In this document: positions 33,627 to 42,707 of the stretch, piece after piece
Layout of the letters: the number at the start of each line of letters is the position of its first letter
Numbering within the stretch: the first letter of the stretch is position 1
DNA from: Hyphomicrobium sp. CS1GBMeth3
GTDB taxonomy: Bacteria; Pseudomonadota; Alphaproteobacteria; Rhizobiales; Hyphomicrobiaceae
Assembly (NCBI RefSeq): GCF_900117455.1
Contig: NZ_FPHO01000003.1
Span: 930,001 to 994,000, forward strand
Length of the DNA: 64,000 nt
Reading direction: 5' to 3'
Program-made: the position numbers and the translations under genes
Notes under the pieces: generated by a model
Databases searched by the model: none
Told to the model about the DNA's origin: nothing
What the model saw: only the letters and a program-made list of their open reading frames with translations

Positions 33627-34397
33627 ATGCCCCGCTACCGCCTCACGATCGAATACGACGGCACCCCGTTCGTCGGCTGGCAAGTCCAGCCCGACGGCGT
33701 CTCCGTGCAAGGCGCGCTCGAATCCGCGATCACGAAGCTGACGGGCGAGCAGGTCGGCATCCGCGGCGCTGGCCGCACCGACTCCGGCGTCCACGCCCGC
33801 GGCCAGGTCGCGCATTTCGACCTCGAGAAGGAATGGCCCGCGGACAAGATCCGCGACGGACTCAACTACTACCTGAAGCCGCTTCCCGTGGTCATTCTCG
33901 AGGCCCGCCCGGCACCCGATGATTTCGACGCGCGCTTCAGCGCCACCGCGCGCCATTATCTCTATCGCATCCTGACACGCCGCGCCCCGCCGGCCCTTGA
34001 ACGCCATCGCGTATGGTGGATCCCCCGCGCCATCGACGCAGACGCCATGCGTGACGCCGCCTCCGTGCTCGTCGGCCGCCACGATTTCACGACGTTCCGC
34101 GCCGCGGCTTGCCAGGCCAAGTCGCCGCTGCGCACGCTCGATCGCCTCGACGTCACGCGCGAGGGCGACGAGATCCGCGTATATGCCTCCGCACGCTCGT
34201 TTCTGCACAATCAGGTGCGCTCGATGGTCGGCAGCCTGCGGCTCGTCGGAGACGGACGATGGACCAGGGACGATCTCGCCCACGCCCTCGAGGCGCGCGA
34301 CCGCACCGCGTGCGGGCCGGTCGCGCCCGCCTCAGGTCTTTATCTGATGGCCGTCGACTATCCGCCTTCGCCCGGCAATCCCGAACAGACTGCCTGA
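33627..34397 (+). CDS. truA: tRNA pseudouridine(38-40) synthase TruA
   Basis: 256 residues. The catalytic motif [19 protein letters not shown] places the catalytic Asp at residue 52. Other family marks are [13 protein letters not shown] near the start, RHYLYRIL, and [14 protein letters not shown]. It modifies U38-U40 in the anticodon arm of many tRNAs. It continues the def-fmt direction and makes a translation-related cluster. The universal stress gene ends seven bases away on the other strand. Confidence 0.97.
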   Translation: MPRYRLTIEYDGTPFVGWQVQPDGVSVQGALESAITKLTGEQVGIRGAGRTDSGVHARGQVAHFDLEKEWPADKIRDGLNYYLKPLPVVILEARPAPDDFDARFSATARHYLYRILTRRAPPALERHRVWWIPRAIDADAMRDAASVLVGRHDFTTFRAAACQAKSPLRTLDRLDVTREGDEIRVYASARSFLHNQVRSMVGSLRLVGDGRWTRDDLAHALEARDRTACGPVAPASGLYLMAVDYPPSPGNPEQTA

Positions 34398-34404
34398 CTG
34401 CCGA

Positions 34405-34821
34405 CTATCTGACGACAGTCACAGGGCAGTGCGCGCGATAGACCACGTCGCGCGAGACCGATCCGAGCACCAGACGCTGCACCGCACCCTTACCGCCCGT
34501 TCCGAGCACGATGTGGTCGAAACCTTCCTGCTCGGCGAAATAGATGATCGCCTGCGCGGGGTCGCGGCTCTCGATGGTCACGCCTCGGGTTTTGATCTTG
34601 CCGATCTTCTGCACCTCGGCAACGGCATTGGCGAGAACGCGCTGCGCATCGCTGTCGGTCCAAAGAAGCACGGGCGAGCCGCCGCGGCTGTAGCCGCCGA
34701 TCAGCTGATTGACGGCGACAAGCGCAAGCTCTGCGTTGAGAGCACTGGCAAGCTTTGCCGCGTGCGCAATGGCCGGCAAACTATGGTCGGTGTCGTCGAT
34801 GGCGCACAGGATCTTGGTCAT
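34405..34821 (-). CDS. Universal stress protein (UspA family)
   Basis: 138 residues from ATG 34821, chosen over GTG 34827 because AGGG sits upstream. The N-terminal MTKILCAIDDTDHSLPAIAH is the Usp strand-and-loop start. The ATP-binding motif GTGGKGAVQRLVLGSVSRDV matches G-2X-G-9X-G(S/T). Such proteins act in stress survival; the specific role is unknown. Confidence 0.9.
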   Translation of the reverse strand: MTKILCAIDDTDHSLPAIAHAAKLASALNAELALVAVNQLIGGYSRGGSPVLLWTDSDAQRVLANAVAEVQKIGKIKTRGVTIESRDPAQAIIYFAEQEGFDHIVLGTGGKGAVQRLVLGSVSRDVVYRAHCPVTVVR

Positions 34822-34981
34822 CTCCACCCTCGTTTGTTGGACTTTTGTTCACTTCGGGCAAAGTCATCCCATGCAGGAACGCACGGGACATTGCGCGAAC
34901 TCAAACCCGTTCCAGCAAGGTCCGACCAATGATTGATTACTTAAGTAACGGCAGAGCTGGGGAATTCACCGACAACGGCCG

Positions 34982-35800
34982 TTACCAAGCGTTGAACAAG
35001 CGCCGCACGAGCCGCACGGAGAGATGGCCCGGAACCCACCCCCGCGCCCAGACAGAAAGCGTGGCGTTGGGCTGATAACGGAGCCGCGGCCAGAAGCTGG
35101 TCGAGGCACGCCAGATGCTGCGCGCCACAACCACTGGCTCCGCACCTGCGTCCTCCCAGGCCTTGAGGTTGGGCATGACGAGCGAGACAAACTCGTCGTA
35201 GGCAGTGAGGCCCTCTTTCGTCGCCACCTCGCGCGAGCGCTCGAAGAAGTCAGTCTTGATCATGCCGGGCTCGATGATCTTGACCTTGATGTTGTGCTGC
35301 CGGAGCTCGAACCAGAGGCTTTCCGAAAAGCCTTCGAGCGCCCACTTGGTCGCGCAGTACATGGAATAGAGCGGTAACGTCAGACGCCCCGCTGCCGAGC
35401 CGACGTTGACGATGCGGCCCTGCTTGCGCTCACGCATGTGCGGTAGCACGGCGCGCGTGACATTCATGACGCCGAATACGTTTGTTTCGAACTGCCGACG
35501 GATCTGCTCGTCGGTCTGCGCCTCGAACGGCCCCAACAGCCCATAGCCCGCGTTGTTGACGAGAACGTCGATGCCACCGAAGTGCCCGATCACGTCCTGG
35601 ACCGCCCGATCGACCGAGACCTGATCCGTGACGTCGAGCTTGAACAGCTTGATGCGGTCGGACTTACTCGCGAGATCGCTCTTCTCGGGCGATCGCATGG
35701 TTGCAGCGACGTTCCAGCCTTTGGCTGCAAAAAACTCCGCCGTTACCCGCCCGATGCCGGTAGACGCACCGGTGATCAAAACAGTCTTTTCGGAAGGCAA
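34982..35800 (-). CDS. Short-chain dehydrogenase/reductase
   Basis: 272 residues from TTG 35800, which has GGAG at eight bases; the frame is open from GTG 35851. The Rossmann motif is TGASTGIGR, followed by LVNNAG, the catalytic Ser in NVGSAAGRLTLP, and YCATK with the catalytic Tyr and Lys. VKIIEPGMIKTDFFERS follows the active site. It belongs to the classical SDR family; the substrate is unknown. The C-terminal tail is rich in Trp and Arg. It lies between the stress protein and folE, both on the same strand. Confidence 0.88.
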   Translation of the reverse strand: MPSEKTVLITGASTGIGRVTAEFFAAKGWNVAATMRSPEKSDLASKSDRIKLFKLDVTDQVSVDRAVQDVIGHFGGIDVLVNNAGYGLLGPFEAQTDEQIRRQFETNVFGVMNVTRAVLPHMRERKQGRIVNVGSAAGRLTLPLYSMYCATKWALEGFSESLWFELRQHNIKVKIIEPGMIKTDFFERSREVATKEGLTAYDEFVSLVMPNLKAWEDAGAEPVVVARSIWRASTSFWPRLRYQPNATLSVWARGWVPGHLSVRLVRRLFNAW

Positions 35801-35868
35801 ACGCGATACTCCACAAAACAATGCCGCCGAGCTGGCACCCCGGGGGCGCACTGGTAAAGGAAACTGAG

Positions 35869-36459
35869 CTAGTCGATCATCGACAGGAATTCCTGCCGCG
35901 TGATGGCGCTGTCGCGGAACACGCCGAGCATGCGGCTGGTCACCATGTCGGTGCCCGGCTTATGCACGCCGCGCGTCGTCATGCAGTGGTGCTCGGCCTT
36001 GATCACCACGGCGACACCCTGCGGTTTGAGCGCGCTTTCGATCGCGTTTGCGATCTGCGCCGTCATCTTCTCCTGGATCTGGAGCCGCTTCGCGTAGGCA
36101 TCCACCACGCGCGCAAGCTTCGAGATGCCGACCACGCGGCCGTTCGGGATATAGCCGACCCAGGCCCGCCCGACGATCGGCGCCAGGTGATGCTCGCAGT
36201 GACTCTCGAACCGGATGCCACGCAGCACGATCATCTCGTCGTAACCCTCGGTCTCCTCGAAGGTCTTCTGCAGGATCGCCTCGGGATCTTGCTTATAGCC
36301 ACGGAAGTATTCTTCGAACGCCTTGGCGACCCGCTTGGGGGTCTCGAGAAGCCCGTCACGCTCCGGATTGTCGCCAGCCCAGTGGAGCAGCGTGCGCACG
36401 GCAGCTTCGGCCTCCTTACGCGTCGGCTTGTCGTGGTCGGAAGAAGACGAATGGCTCAT
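35869..36459 (-). CDS. folE: GTP cyclohydrolase I
   Basis: 196 residues from ATG 36459 ([10 protein letters not shown]). The zinc site is visible as [20 protein letters not shown] and, later, HHCMTTRGV. The helical N-terminal region ([32 protein letters not shown]) and the central [20 protein letters not shown] are typical. It converts GTP to dihydroneopterin triphosphate, the first step of folate and of queuosine or biopterin synthesis. Length is typical of the bacterial enzyme. Its upstream region is shared with a divergent hydrolase gene. Confidence 0.97.
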   Translation of the reverse strand: MSHSSSSDHDKPTRKEAEAAVRTLLHWAGDNPERDGLLETPKRVAKAFEEYFRGYKQDPEAILQKTFEETEGYDEMIVLRGIRFESHCEHHLAPIVGRAWVGYIPNGRVVGISKLARVVDAYAKRLQIQEKMTAQIANAIESALKPQGVAVVIKAEHHCMTTRGVHKPGTDMVTSRMLGVFRDSAITRQEFLSMID

Positions 36460-36743
36460 CGCGTGCAACCTTGTTGATACGGCGCAGAAAGATACGGGCC
36501 CCGAGCGACCTTGGATCAGCAATTGGGGGAAGGGCGGCCATATGGGACGCCAGCGGACAAAGCCCGACTAGGGGCTTTCCCTTAACATAGTGTCGCCGAG
36601 ACGGAAGGGAAGAAACGCCGCGTTGAGGAGCGAGCGCCCAGCGCCGCCACTCATGATTAATGCGCCCCGCGACAGCGCGCCACGATCTTGTGCAGCGCAC
36701 GGCCGAGCCCGATATCCGCCCTGGGACAAAAAGGAGGGATGCC

Positions 36744-37748
36744 ATGTGGCAGCGAGCCGGCGCGATCGCGGCAGCGATTGTAACCATGCTGACGACGGGC
36801 ACCGGTTATGCCGACGGCATGCTGAGCGATTTTCCTTACCCGCATCCGGTCAGGCAGTACGCCTTCACGTCGCAGGGCCAGCCGCTCTTCATGGCCTATA
36901 TGGACATTCAGCCGACGGCACCAGCGAACGGCCGAGCCGTCGTACTCTTTCACGGCAAGAACTTCTGCGGCGCAACGTGGGAATCAACGATCACGCCTCT
37001 CGCAGCAGCCGGCTATCGCGTCATCGTGCCGGACCAGATCGGCTTCTGCAAATCGACGAAGCCCACCACCTACCAGATGAGCTTTCACCAGCTCGCCGCA
37101 AACACCCGCGCCCTGTTGCAAAGCCTTGGCATAGAGCGCGCCGCGCTCGTCGCTCACTCCATGGGCGGCATGGTCGCAACCCGCTACGCCTTGAGCTTCC
37201 CCGAGAGCACAGCCGCTCTGGTGCTCGTGAACCCGATCGGTCTCGAGGACTGGAGCGCCAAGGGCGTACCGGCGCTGACCATCGACGAGCTGATCGCGGG
37301 TGAGCGCAAGACCGATTCAGCGCGCATCAAGACCTATCAGCAAAGGACCTACTACGACGGCCGCTGGCGGCCCGACTTCGATCGCTGGGTGGAGATGCTG
37401 GCCTCGACCTATCGCGGCGAGGGAAGCGAGTTGGCGATACTCTCACAGGCCCGCGCTTCCGACATGGTCTTCTCGCAGCCCGTCGTCCACGAGTTCCCGC
37501 GTCTCATCCCGCCCGTCGTGCTGATCATCGGCGAGCGCGACACCACCGCCATCGGCAAGGACCGCGCACCTCCCGAGGTCGCCGCCAAGCTCGGCCGCTA
37601 CGCCGAACTCGCACACGAGGCCGAGCGCCGCATCCCCAACGCGCGACTGATCACTTTCCCCACGCTGGGGCATTCTCCGCAGGTTGAGGAACCCGAGAAG
37701 TTTAATGCCACTCTTCTTGAAGCACTGGCCGGCGTCGCTTCGCCTTGA
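36744..37748 (+). CDS. Exported alpha/beta hydrolase
   Basis: 334 residues from ATG 36744, behind a perfect AAGGAGG at eight bases. A signal peptide (MWQRAGAIAAAIVTMLTTGT, cleavage near GYA) implies periplasmic location. The fold shows GRAVVLFHGKNFCGATWEST with the oxyanion His-Gly, the nucleophile elbow VAHSMGGMVATR, an IGERDTTA strand with the acid, and TLGHSPQVEEP with the catalytic His. Substrate not predictable from the sequence. It is followed by a TerB-like gene after 45 bases. Confidence 0.85.
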   Translation: MWQRAGAIAAAIVTMLTTGTGYADGMLSDFPYPHPVRQYAFTSQGQPLFMAYMDIQPTAPANGRAVVLFHGKNFCGATWESTITPLAAAGYRVIVPDQIGFCKSTKPTTYQMSFHQLAANTRALLQSLGIERAALVAHSMGGMVATRYALSFPESTAALVLVNPIGLEDWSAKGVPALTIDELIAGERKTDSARIKTYQQRTYYDGRWRPDFDRWVEMLASTYRGEGSELAILSQARASDMVFSQPVVHEFPRLIPPVVLIIGERDTTAIGKDRAPPEVAAKLGRYAELAHEAERRIPNARLITFPTLGHSPQVEEPEKFNATLLEALAGVASP

Positions 37749-37793
37749 GTGTGTCCATTTCGAGCGGACGCTTCCGCCAAAACAGAGGAACAC

Positions 37794-38207
37794 ATGTCCG
37801 ACCGTATTTCGAACGCCGAAACGTTGATCTACGCTATGGTGGCCGTCTCCGCCGCCGACCGCACGATCAACACGGATGAGCTGGCGCGCATCAGCTCCAT
37901 CGTGCGCGAGCTGCCGCCGTTCCATGGCTACACGAACGACTGGCTGGCCGATGCCGCGCAGCAGTGCGGCAAGATCCTGAGGAAGGAGGGCGGCATCGAG
38001 CAGGTTCTGGCGCTGATCAAAGCCACGCTGCCGTCGCGACTCTACGAAACGGCCTATGTGCTCTGCGCCGAGGTCGCCGCGTCCGACCTCTCCGTACACA
38101 CGGACGAGACACACTTCATGGACTTGCTGGCGGAACGGCTGAGCCTCGACAAGGAAACCTGCGCCGCACTCGAGCGCGGTGCCCGCGCCCGCCACCAGCG
38201 GGGTTAA
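37794..38207 (+). CDS. TerB-family protein
   Basis: 137 residues from ATG 37794, preceded by AGAGGA. The pattern LIYAMVAVSAADRTINTDEL, followed by CAEVAASDLSVHTDETHFMD, is the TerB-like all-helical fold with two acidic motifs. TerB proteins are linked to tellurite resistance and membrane stress, but short TerB-like proteins alone have no defined role. It follows the exported hydrolase in the same direction and ends near a gene on the other strand. Confidence 0.8.
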   Translation: MSDRISNAETLIYAMVAVSAADRTINTDELARISSIVRELPPFHGYTNDWLADAAQQCGKILRKEGGIEQVLALIKATLPSRLYETAYVLCAEVAASDLSVHTDETHFMDLLAERLSLDKETCAALERGARARHQRG

Positions 38208-38220
38208 ACCGCAAGCCACC

Positions 38221-38871
38221 TCAAACGAGGCGACCTGCGAACCGCATGATCTCCTGCACCGCCTCCGCGAGGTTTCCGTCGAGTGTCGCGCCCGAGCTGC
38301 GTCGCGGTTTGAGGTCGTGATCTCCGTCGCGCGCCCAATGAACGGAGATCGCGGGCGATAAATCATAGCCTGCCACGTCCGAAGGTCCGCCGAACGGATC
38401 GCGCTCACCCTGCACGATCAGGGTCGGGCAGGAGAGCGTCTTGAGATGCGCTGTGCGTAGCTGCTGCGGCTTGTCCGGGGGATGGAACGGATACCCGAGG
38501 CAAACGAGCCCCGCGATACGCCCGTGGTCAAAAAGGCCTTGCGCCGCGAGACTGGCGACGCGCCCGCCGAGCGACTTGCCGCCGATAAGCAGCCGCGATC
38601 CGGGCCGACCCGCACCATCGGCCCGCAGCGCCTCGACCGCGGCCTCGTATTCGCCAACCAGCGCCTCCGCTTTCGGCGGCGGCCGCCGCACCCCCGTCCG
38701 CTGCCGCTCCGCCATATACGCAAAATCGAATCGCACGACACCGAGCCCAACCTCCGCGAGCAACTCCGCCACTTTGCTCATCCACGGGCTCGACGCCGGC
38801 GCGCCTGCCCCCGGCGCGAGCACCAATATGATTTTCGCATCGCGTGAACCCGTTGAAAGGAATGCGGTCAT
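38221..38871 (-). CDS. Alpha/beta hydrolase of the KANL3/Tex30 type
   Basis: 216 residues. ILVLAPGAGAPASSPWMSKV at the start and the nucleophile elbow LLIGGKSLGGRVASLAAQ define the KANL3/Tex30-like (dienelactone-hydrolase-like) subfamily. IVQGERDPFG carries the acid and DGDHDLKPRR the His. Cytoplasmic, no signal. The reaction in bacteria is not established. It is convergent with the TerB-like gene, 13 bases away. Confidence 0.82.
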   Translation of the reverse strand: MTAFLSTGSRDAKIILVLAPGAGAPASSPWMSKVAELLAEVGLGVVRFDFAYMAERQRTGVRRPPPKAEALVGEYEAAVEALRADGAGRPGSRLLIGGKSLGGRVASLAAQGLFDHGRIAGLVCLGYPFHPPDKPQQLRTAHLKTLSCPTLIVQGERDPFGGPSDVAGYDLSPAISVHWARDGDHDLKPRRSSGATLDGNLAEAVQEIMRFAGRLV

Positions 38872-38983
38872 GACCTGAAGGCTCCGCTCAAACTAAACGA
38901 CGTTTGCCAGGACTTAGGCGCAAAGGTCGCATTTTGGCCCCTCACTGGAGTATGATGCGTTATCGAATTCTCCGCGGGGACTC

Positions 38984-40306
38984 ATGCCCTTCGCCCGACG
39001 CAACGTGAGATGGCCGCATCTGGCTGCTCTAGCTGTGCTCGCCGCTCCAGCCTCGCTTGCCGTGGCGGCCGAGACGGAGGCGGAGCTCGGCCGCACGTGG
39101 CACGGGCCAGCAACCATGGCCGCTGAGGCCGCCGCCAAGCAAGCGGCGAAGGAAGCCATCGTGCCGCCGCTCCCAAAGCCGGCACGGCCACCTGTCACGG
39201 AATCCGCTCCCGACGCGGCAAAACCGGCCGAGCCGGCCAAGCCCGTCGAAAAGACTGCCGCAACGCCGCCAACCGACGAGGCGGACACCAAGGCCAGCGG
39301 AAACAAAAACGCGGACACACCCAAAAAGAAGGCGCTGACCGCCAAGCAACTTTTCGGCACCGTGAAGTCAGCAGCACCGCTCACAGCCCGCGCCGTGGGA
39401 TGGTACGCTAAAGGCTGCCTCGCCGGCGGCAAGCCAATCGCCGTCGACGGCCCAGGCTGGCAGGTCATGCGCCTCTCGCGCAACCGCAATTGGGGACATC
39501 CGAATCTCGTGGCGCTGATCGAGCGCCTCGCGCGCGAGGCGACCAAGGCTGGCGAATGGCCCGGACTCTTGGTCGGCGACATGTCCCAACCGCGCGGCGG
39601 CCCGATGATCTCCGGCCACACCAGCCATCAGGTCGGCCTCGACGCCGACATCTGGCTGACGCCGATGCCCGATCGCACGCTGACCCGCCGCGAGCGCGAG
39701 GACATGTCGGCGGTTTCGATGTTGAAGAACGCCGGCGAGGTGAACCCCAAGGTATGGGGCGACGGGCAGGTGAAGTTGATAAAGCGCGCCGCGTCCTACC
39801 CTGCGGTCGAACGCATCCTCGTTCATCCTGCGCTCAAGAAGGCGCTGTGCGAGGCGGCAGGCACCAACCGCACCTGGCTGGGCAAGGTTCGCCCGTACTT
39901 CGGCCACTACTACCACTTCCACGTGCGCATCGGCTGCCCGAAAGGCTCTGACAATTGCCGGGCTCAGCCGCCGGTTCCCGACGGCGACGGCTGCGGACAG
40001 GAGCTGACGGATTGGCTGAAGCGCGTGGCACCGAAGCCGAAGCCAAAGCCTCCGGCAACGGCTGAGAAACCACCAGCGAAGCCCGCAAAACCCGCGCCTC
40101 CCAAGCCGGAGATGACGCTGGCCGATTTGCCCCCAGATTGCTCGACTGTGCTGACAGCAGGTGGCCACGTGCCACCGACCGAGCCGGCCGTGATCGTTGA
40201 TCGCAGCAAAGACGCAGGGCCGGTGAAGGACATGACCGTCCGGACCGCGGCCCCGTCGCCCCCGCCCGCCGCGAAGAAAACACCGACCAAAGCCGCCACC
40301 AACTGA
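38984..40306 (+). CDS. mepA: Penicillin-insensitive murein endopeptidase
   Basis: 440 residues with a signal peptide (cleavage near AVAA, about residue 29). A Pro/Lys/Ala-rich linker spans 45-115. The peptidase M74 domain follows: DMSQPRGGPMISGHTSHQVG, then LDADIWLTPMP with His and Asp ligands, and YYHFHVRIGCP with the final HxH. After about residue 345 comes a second Pro/Lys-rich segment and a tail. It cleaves D-Ala-meso-DAP crosslinks in peptidoglycan. The family is about 270-300 residues, so the extra length comes from the two low-complexity regions. Confidence 0.93.
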   Translation: MPFARRNVRWPHLAALAVLAAPASLAVAAETEAELGRTWHGPATMAAEAAAKQAAKEAIVPPLPKPARPPVTESAPDAAKPAEPAKPVEKTAATPPTDEADTKASGNKNADTPKKKALTAKQLFGTVKSAAPLTARAVGWYAKGCLAGGKPIAVDGPGWQVMRLSRNRNWGHPNLVALIERLAREATKAGEWPGLLVGDMSQPRGGPMISGHTSHQVGLDADIWLTPMPDRTLTRREREDMSAVSMLKNAGEVNPKVWGDGQVKLIKRAASYPAVERILVHPALKKALCEAAGTNRTWLGKVRPYFGHYYHFHVRIGCPKGSDNCRAQPPVPDGDGCGQELTDWLKRVAPKPKPKPPATAEKPPAKPAKPAPPKPEMTLADLPPDCSTVLTAGGHVPPTEPAVIVDRSKDAGPVKDMTVRTAAPSPPPAAKKTPTKAATN

Positions 40307-40337
40307 TCGCCGCCGCGGCCTTCAGAGCCGGTCTTCG

Positions 40338-41204
40338 TCAGAACTGATAGGCGACGACCTTGCCGTCCACCATCAACGGGATGATGGCGGTGCGCGTGCT
40401 CGCGATGAAGGCGAGGTTCGCCGTGCCCTGCGAAACCTTGAGCAACTCCTTCGCCTCGCCCGTGCGCGAGATCTGGAACACCTTACCCCCGACCCAATCG
40501 GTCACGAGGTAGCTGTCGGCATCGAACGGCTCGAGGCCATCCAGATGACCGACAGGTGCACCGCTGCCGAGATTGGCGACGGCTTTGTCTTCGAGACCGA
40601 CCGTGAGCAGATTGCCTGCCGTCTCGGTCGAGAAATCGGGCTTCATTCCGGTGCCCCATGCAGCAACGACCAGGCTGTCGCCTTCGACCAGAAGGCCATT
40701 GGGAGCCTTCAGGACATCGCCCTCCACCCACTTCTCGAAGGTGTCGTCGACCAAGCGCCAGATGGCGTTTCCGGGCCAGTCTGTGACGTAGACGCGTCCC
40801 TCACCGTCGATGGCTATGTCATTCAAAATCTTAGCGCCAGGCGCCTGGTGGCGGGTTGCGATTGCGCCGCTTGCAACGTCAATCTCGACCAGCTGATCGA
40901 GGTCTGCGACGTAAAGCTTTCCGCCGTTGAGCGCGAGCCCCTTCGGGGCATCAAGGCCGGTCACCCACTTGAGGTTGGTCACCTTGCCGTCGAGCGTGAG
41001 CTTTGAGATGAAGCCGTTTCCATCTTTGTCGCCCGGCCCGCCGGCCACGTTGCTGACATAAAGCACCCCGGCATCCAGATCCGGCAGCACCGTTTCCGGC
41101 TGCGCGAACCCTGTGGCTTCCCAAAGCTTCGTGGGCTGCCCGGCGCTGCCACATGCCGCGAGGACCGCTGCCAGGGCGAGAGCAGGAAGATGGGATAACC
41201 TCAT
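40338..41204 (-). CDS. Beta-propeller lipoprotein (SMP-30/NHL type)
   Basis: 288 residues. The lipobox LAAC at about residues 15-18 (MRLSHLPALALAAVLAACGS) predicts a lipoprotein. The rest is built of repeated blades (LPDLDAGVLYVSNVAGGPGD, NDIAIDGEGRVYVTDWPGN, PNGLLVEGDSLVVAAWGTG) like SMP-30/gluconolactonase and NHL propellers. Function unknown; lactonase activity is possible but metal ligands cannot be confirmed. It is convergent with mepA and divergent from the LysR gene. Confidence 0.75.
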   Translation of the reverse strand: MRLSHLPALALAAVLAACGSAGQPTKLWEATGFAQPETVLPDLDAGVLYVSNVAGGPGDKDGNGFISKLTLDGKVTNLKWVTGLDAPKGLALNGGKLYVADLDQLVEIDVASGAIATRHQAPGAKILNDIAIDGEGRVYVTDWPGNAIWRLVDDTFEKWVEGDVLKAPNGLLVEGDSLVVAAWGTGMKPDFSTETAGNLLTVGLEDKAVANLGSGAPVGHLDGLEPFDADSYLVTDWVGGKVFQISRTGEAKELLKVSQGTANLAFIASTRTAIIPLMVDGKVVAYQF

Positions 41205-41467
41205 AGTTCCACGGACCTTTTTATGATTGTGAGAGACGAGCGGTTAACGGGGGCCGATTAGAATCGGGCCGCGATACAGGCGGCTGACTTATAGGCAATC
41301 GACCCCGGCCTGGCCACCTAGGGCTTTCCCTGCGGTCGAACGGCGCTGGTATGCGTTTTTCGATGGCTTCCCACTTTCAGATACCAAATAATCGCAACGC
41401 TCAGATAATAATGCGTGTGCGTGCAATTCGCGTGGAATCGGGCACGTGAGCGCCGCGGGATCGCCTT

Positions 41468-42370
41468 ATGGATTGGGACAAGCTCAGGATTTTTCACGCC
41501 GCTGCAGCTGCTGGCAGCTTCACGCACGCTGGCGAGGCGCTGCACATGAGCCAGTCGGCGGTAAGCCGGCAGGTTTCGGCCTTGGAAAAGGACCTCAAAG
41601 TCGCGCTTTTCCATCGCCACGCCCGCGGCCTCGTGCTGACGGAGCAGGGCGAGTTGCTCTATGCCACCGTGGCCGAGGTCATGAGCAAGCTGCAGACGGC
41701 CGAGACGCTGCTTGCCGACACGACGACCAAACCCTCAGGCATCCTGAGCGTGGCGGCCCCTGTGGGCCTCGGCACCATCTGGGTTTCCCAGCGCTTGAGG
41801 GAGTTCATGGATCTCTACCCCGAGATCCGCATCGAGCTGCTGCTCGACGATGACCAGGTCGACATCGCCATGCGGGCTGCCGACGTCGCCATCTGGACGC
41901 GCGAGCCCGAGCAGCCGGACCTGATCCGCCGCCCGCTGTTTACCGCCAGCGTGCGTCCGATGGCCTCGACGAAATATACCCGCCGCTTCGGAGTGCCGGA
42001 AACCTTTGAGGATCTCGACGGCAACAACCACAGGATCCTGTCCTACAGCGGGCAGACCGCACAGCTCCTTCCGGCCATCAGCTGGCTGGAGACGGCCGGG
42101 CGCGATGGCAAGGGTGTCCGCGAGCCGGTGCTGCGCACCAACAGCGTCGTCGCCATCAAGCAGGCCGTGATGTCCGGAATCGGCATCGGCATGATCCCCG
42201 ACTACATGAGCGAGCAGGACACCGACCTAGTGCCCGTGCTCATGAAGTGCGGCGTCGAAAAGCCGAGTCTTCCGGTCCTCTTTGTCTACCCGGAGGAGCT
42301 CAAGAGCTCCAAGAAGGTCCAGGTTCTGCGCGACTTCCTGGTCGCCAAGGCCCGCCACTGGCGCGAATAG
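41468..42370 (+). CDS. LysR-family transcriptional regulator
   Basis: 300 residues. The N-terminal helix-turn-helix is MDWDKLRIFHAAAAAGSFTH, AGEALHMSQSAVSRQVSALE. The effector domain starts at about residue 90 (GILSVAAPVGLGTIWVSQRL) with RIELLLDDDQVDIAMRAADV. LysR proteins usually control a divergent gene; the divergent neighbour here is the propeller lipoprotein, 263 bases away. The Leu-rich downstream region leads to leuC, so a role in that operon is also possible. Inducer unknown. Confidence 0.92.
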   Translation: MDWDKLRIFHAAAAAGSFTHAGEALHMSQSAVSRQVSALEKDLKVALFHRHARGLVLTEQGELLYATVAEVMSKLQTAETLLADTTTKPSGILSVAAPVGLGTIWVSQRLREFMDLYPEIRIELLLDDDQVDIAMRAADVAIWTREPEQPDLIRRPLFTASVRPMASTKYTRRFGVPETFEDLDGNNHRILSYSGQTAQLLPAISWLETAGRDGKGVREPVLRTNSVVAIKQAVMSGIGIGMIPDYMSEQDTDLVPVLMKCGVEKPSLPVLFVYPEELKSSKKVQVLRDFLVAKARHWRE

Positions 42371-42491
42371 AGCGGGTGCGGATTTTTTTGGCGCGGATGA
42401 GACAAAGTCCGATCTGCGATGTAATAATGTTATCCAGAACGTTGGGCTCTAGGGTTAGTTGCCACCACCCGAGGGCCAAGCGTCGTTACCT

Positions 42492-42671
42492 TGTGGGTCG
42501 GCTCTCATATCCGGGAGTCGGCCCACATCTCTGACGAGACCGGCCAAAAAGTCGCGCGGCGGCTTATGGCCTATTGAAGCCCGGCTGATTTGCAACCTGT
42601 CCGGCGAAACGCTATCTGATGGGTCCCAACTGATTGTCGTGCCTTTCCTCGGAAAGCGGCTGCCGCTTTCC
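42492..42671 (+). promoter_or_regulatory. Two strong stem-loops in the leuC leader
   Basis: TGTGGGTCGGCTC (42492-42504) pairs with GAGTCGGCCCACA (42515-42527) over 13 positions with two wobbles. GGAAAGCG (42651-42658) pairs with CGCTTTCC (42664-42671) around a 5-base loop. They lie in the 337-base gap between the LysR gene and leuC. They could be attenuation structures or mRNA stabilisers. No Leu-codon-rich leader peptide is obvious, and no T-run follows. Confidence 0.4.
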
Positions 42672-42707
42672 GGCGGCACCTTGCCCTTAAACATCGAGCC
42701 CCGGACC

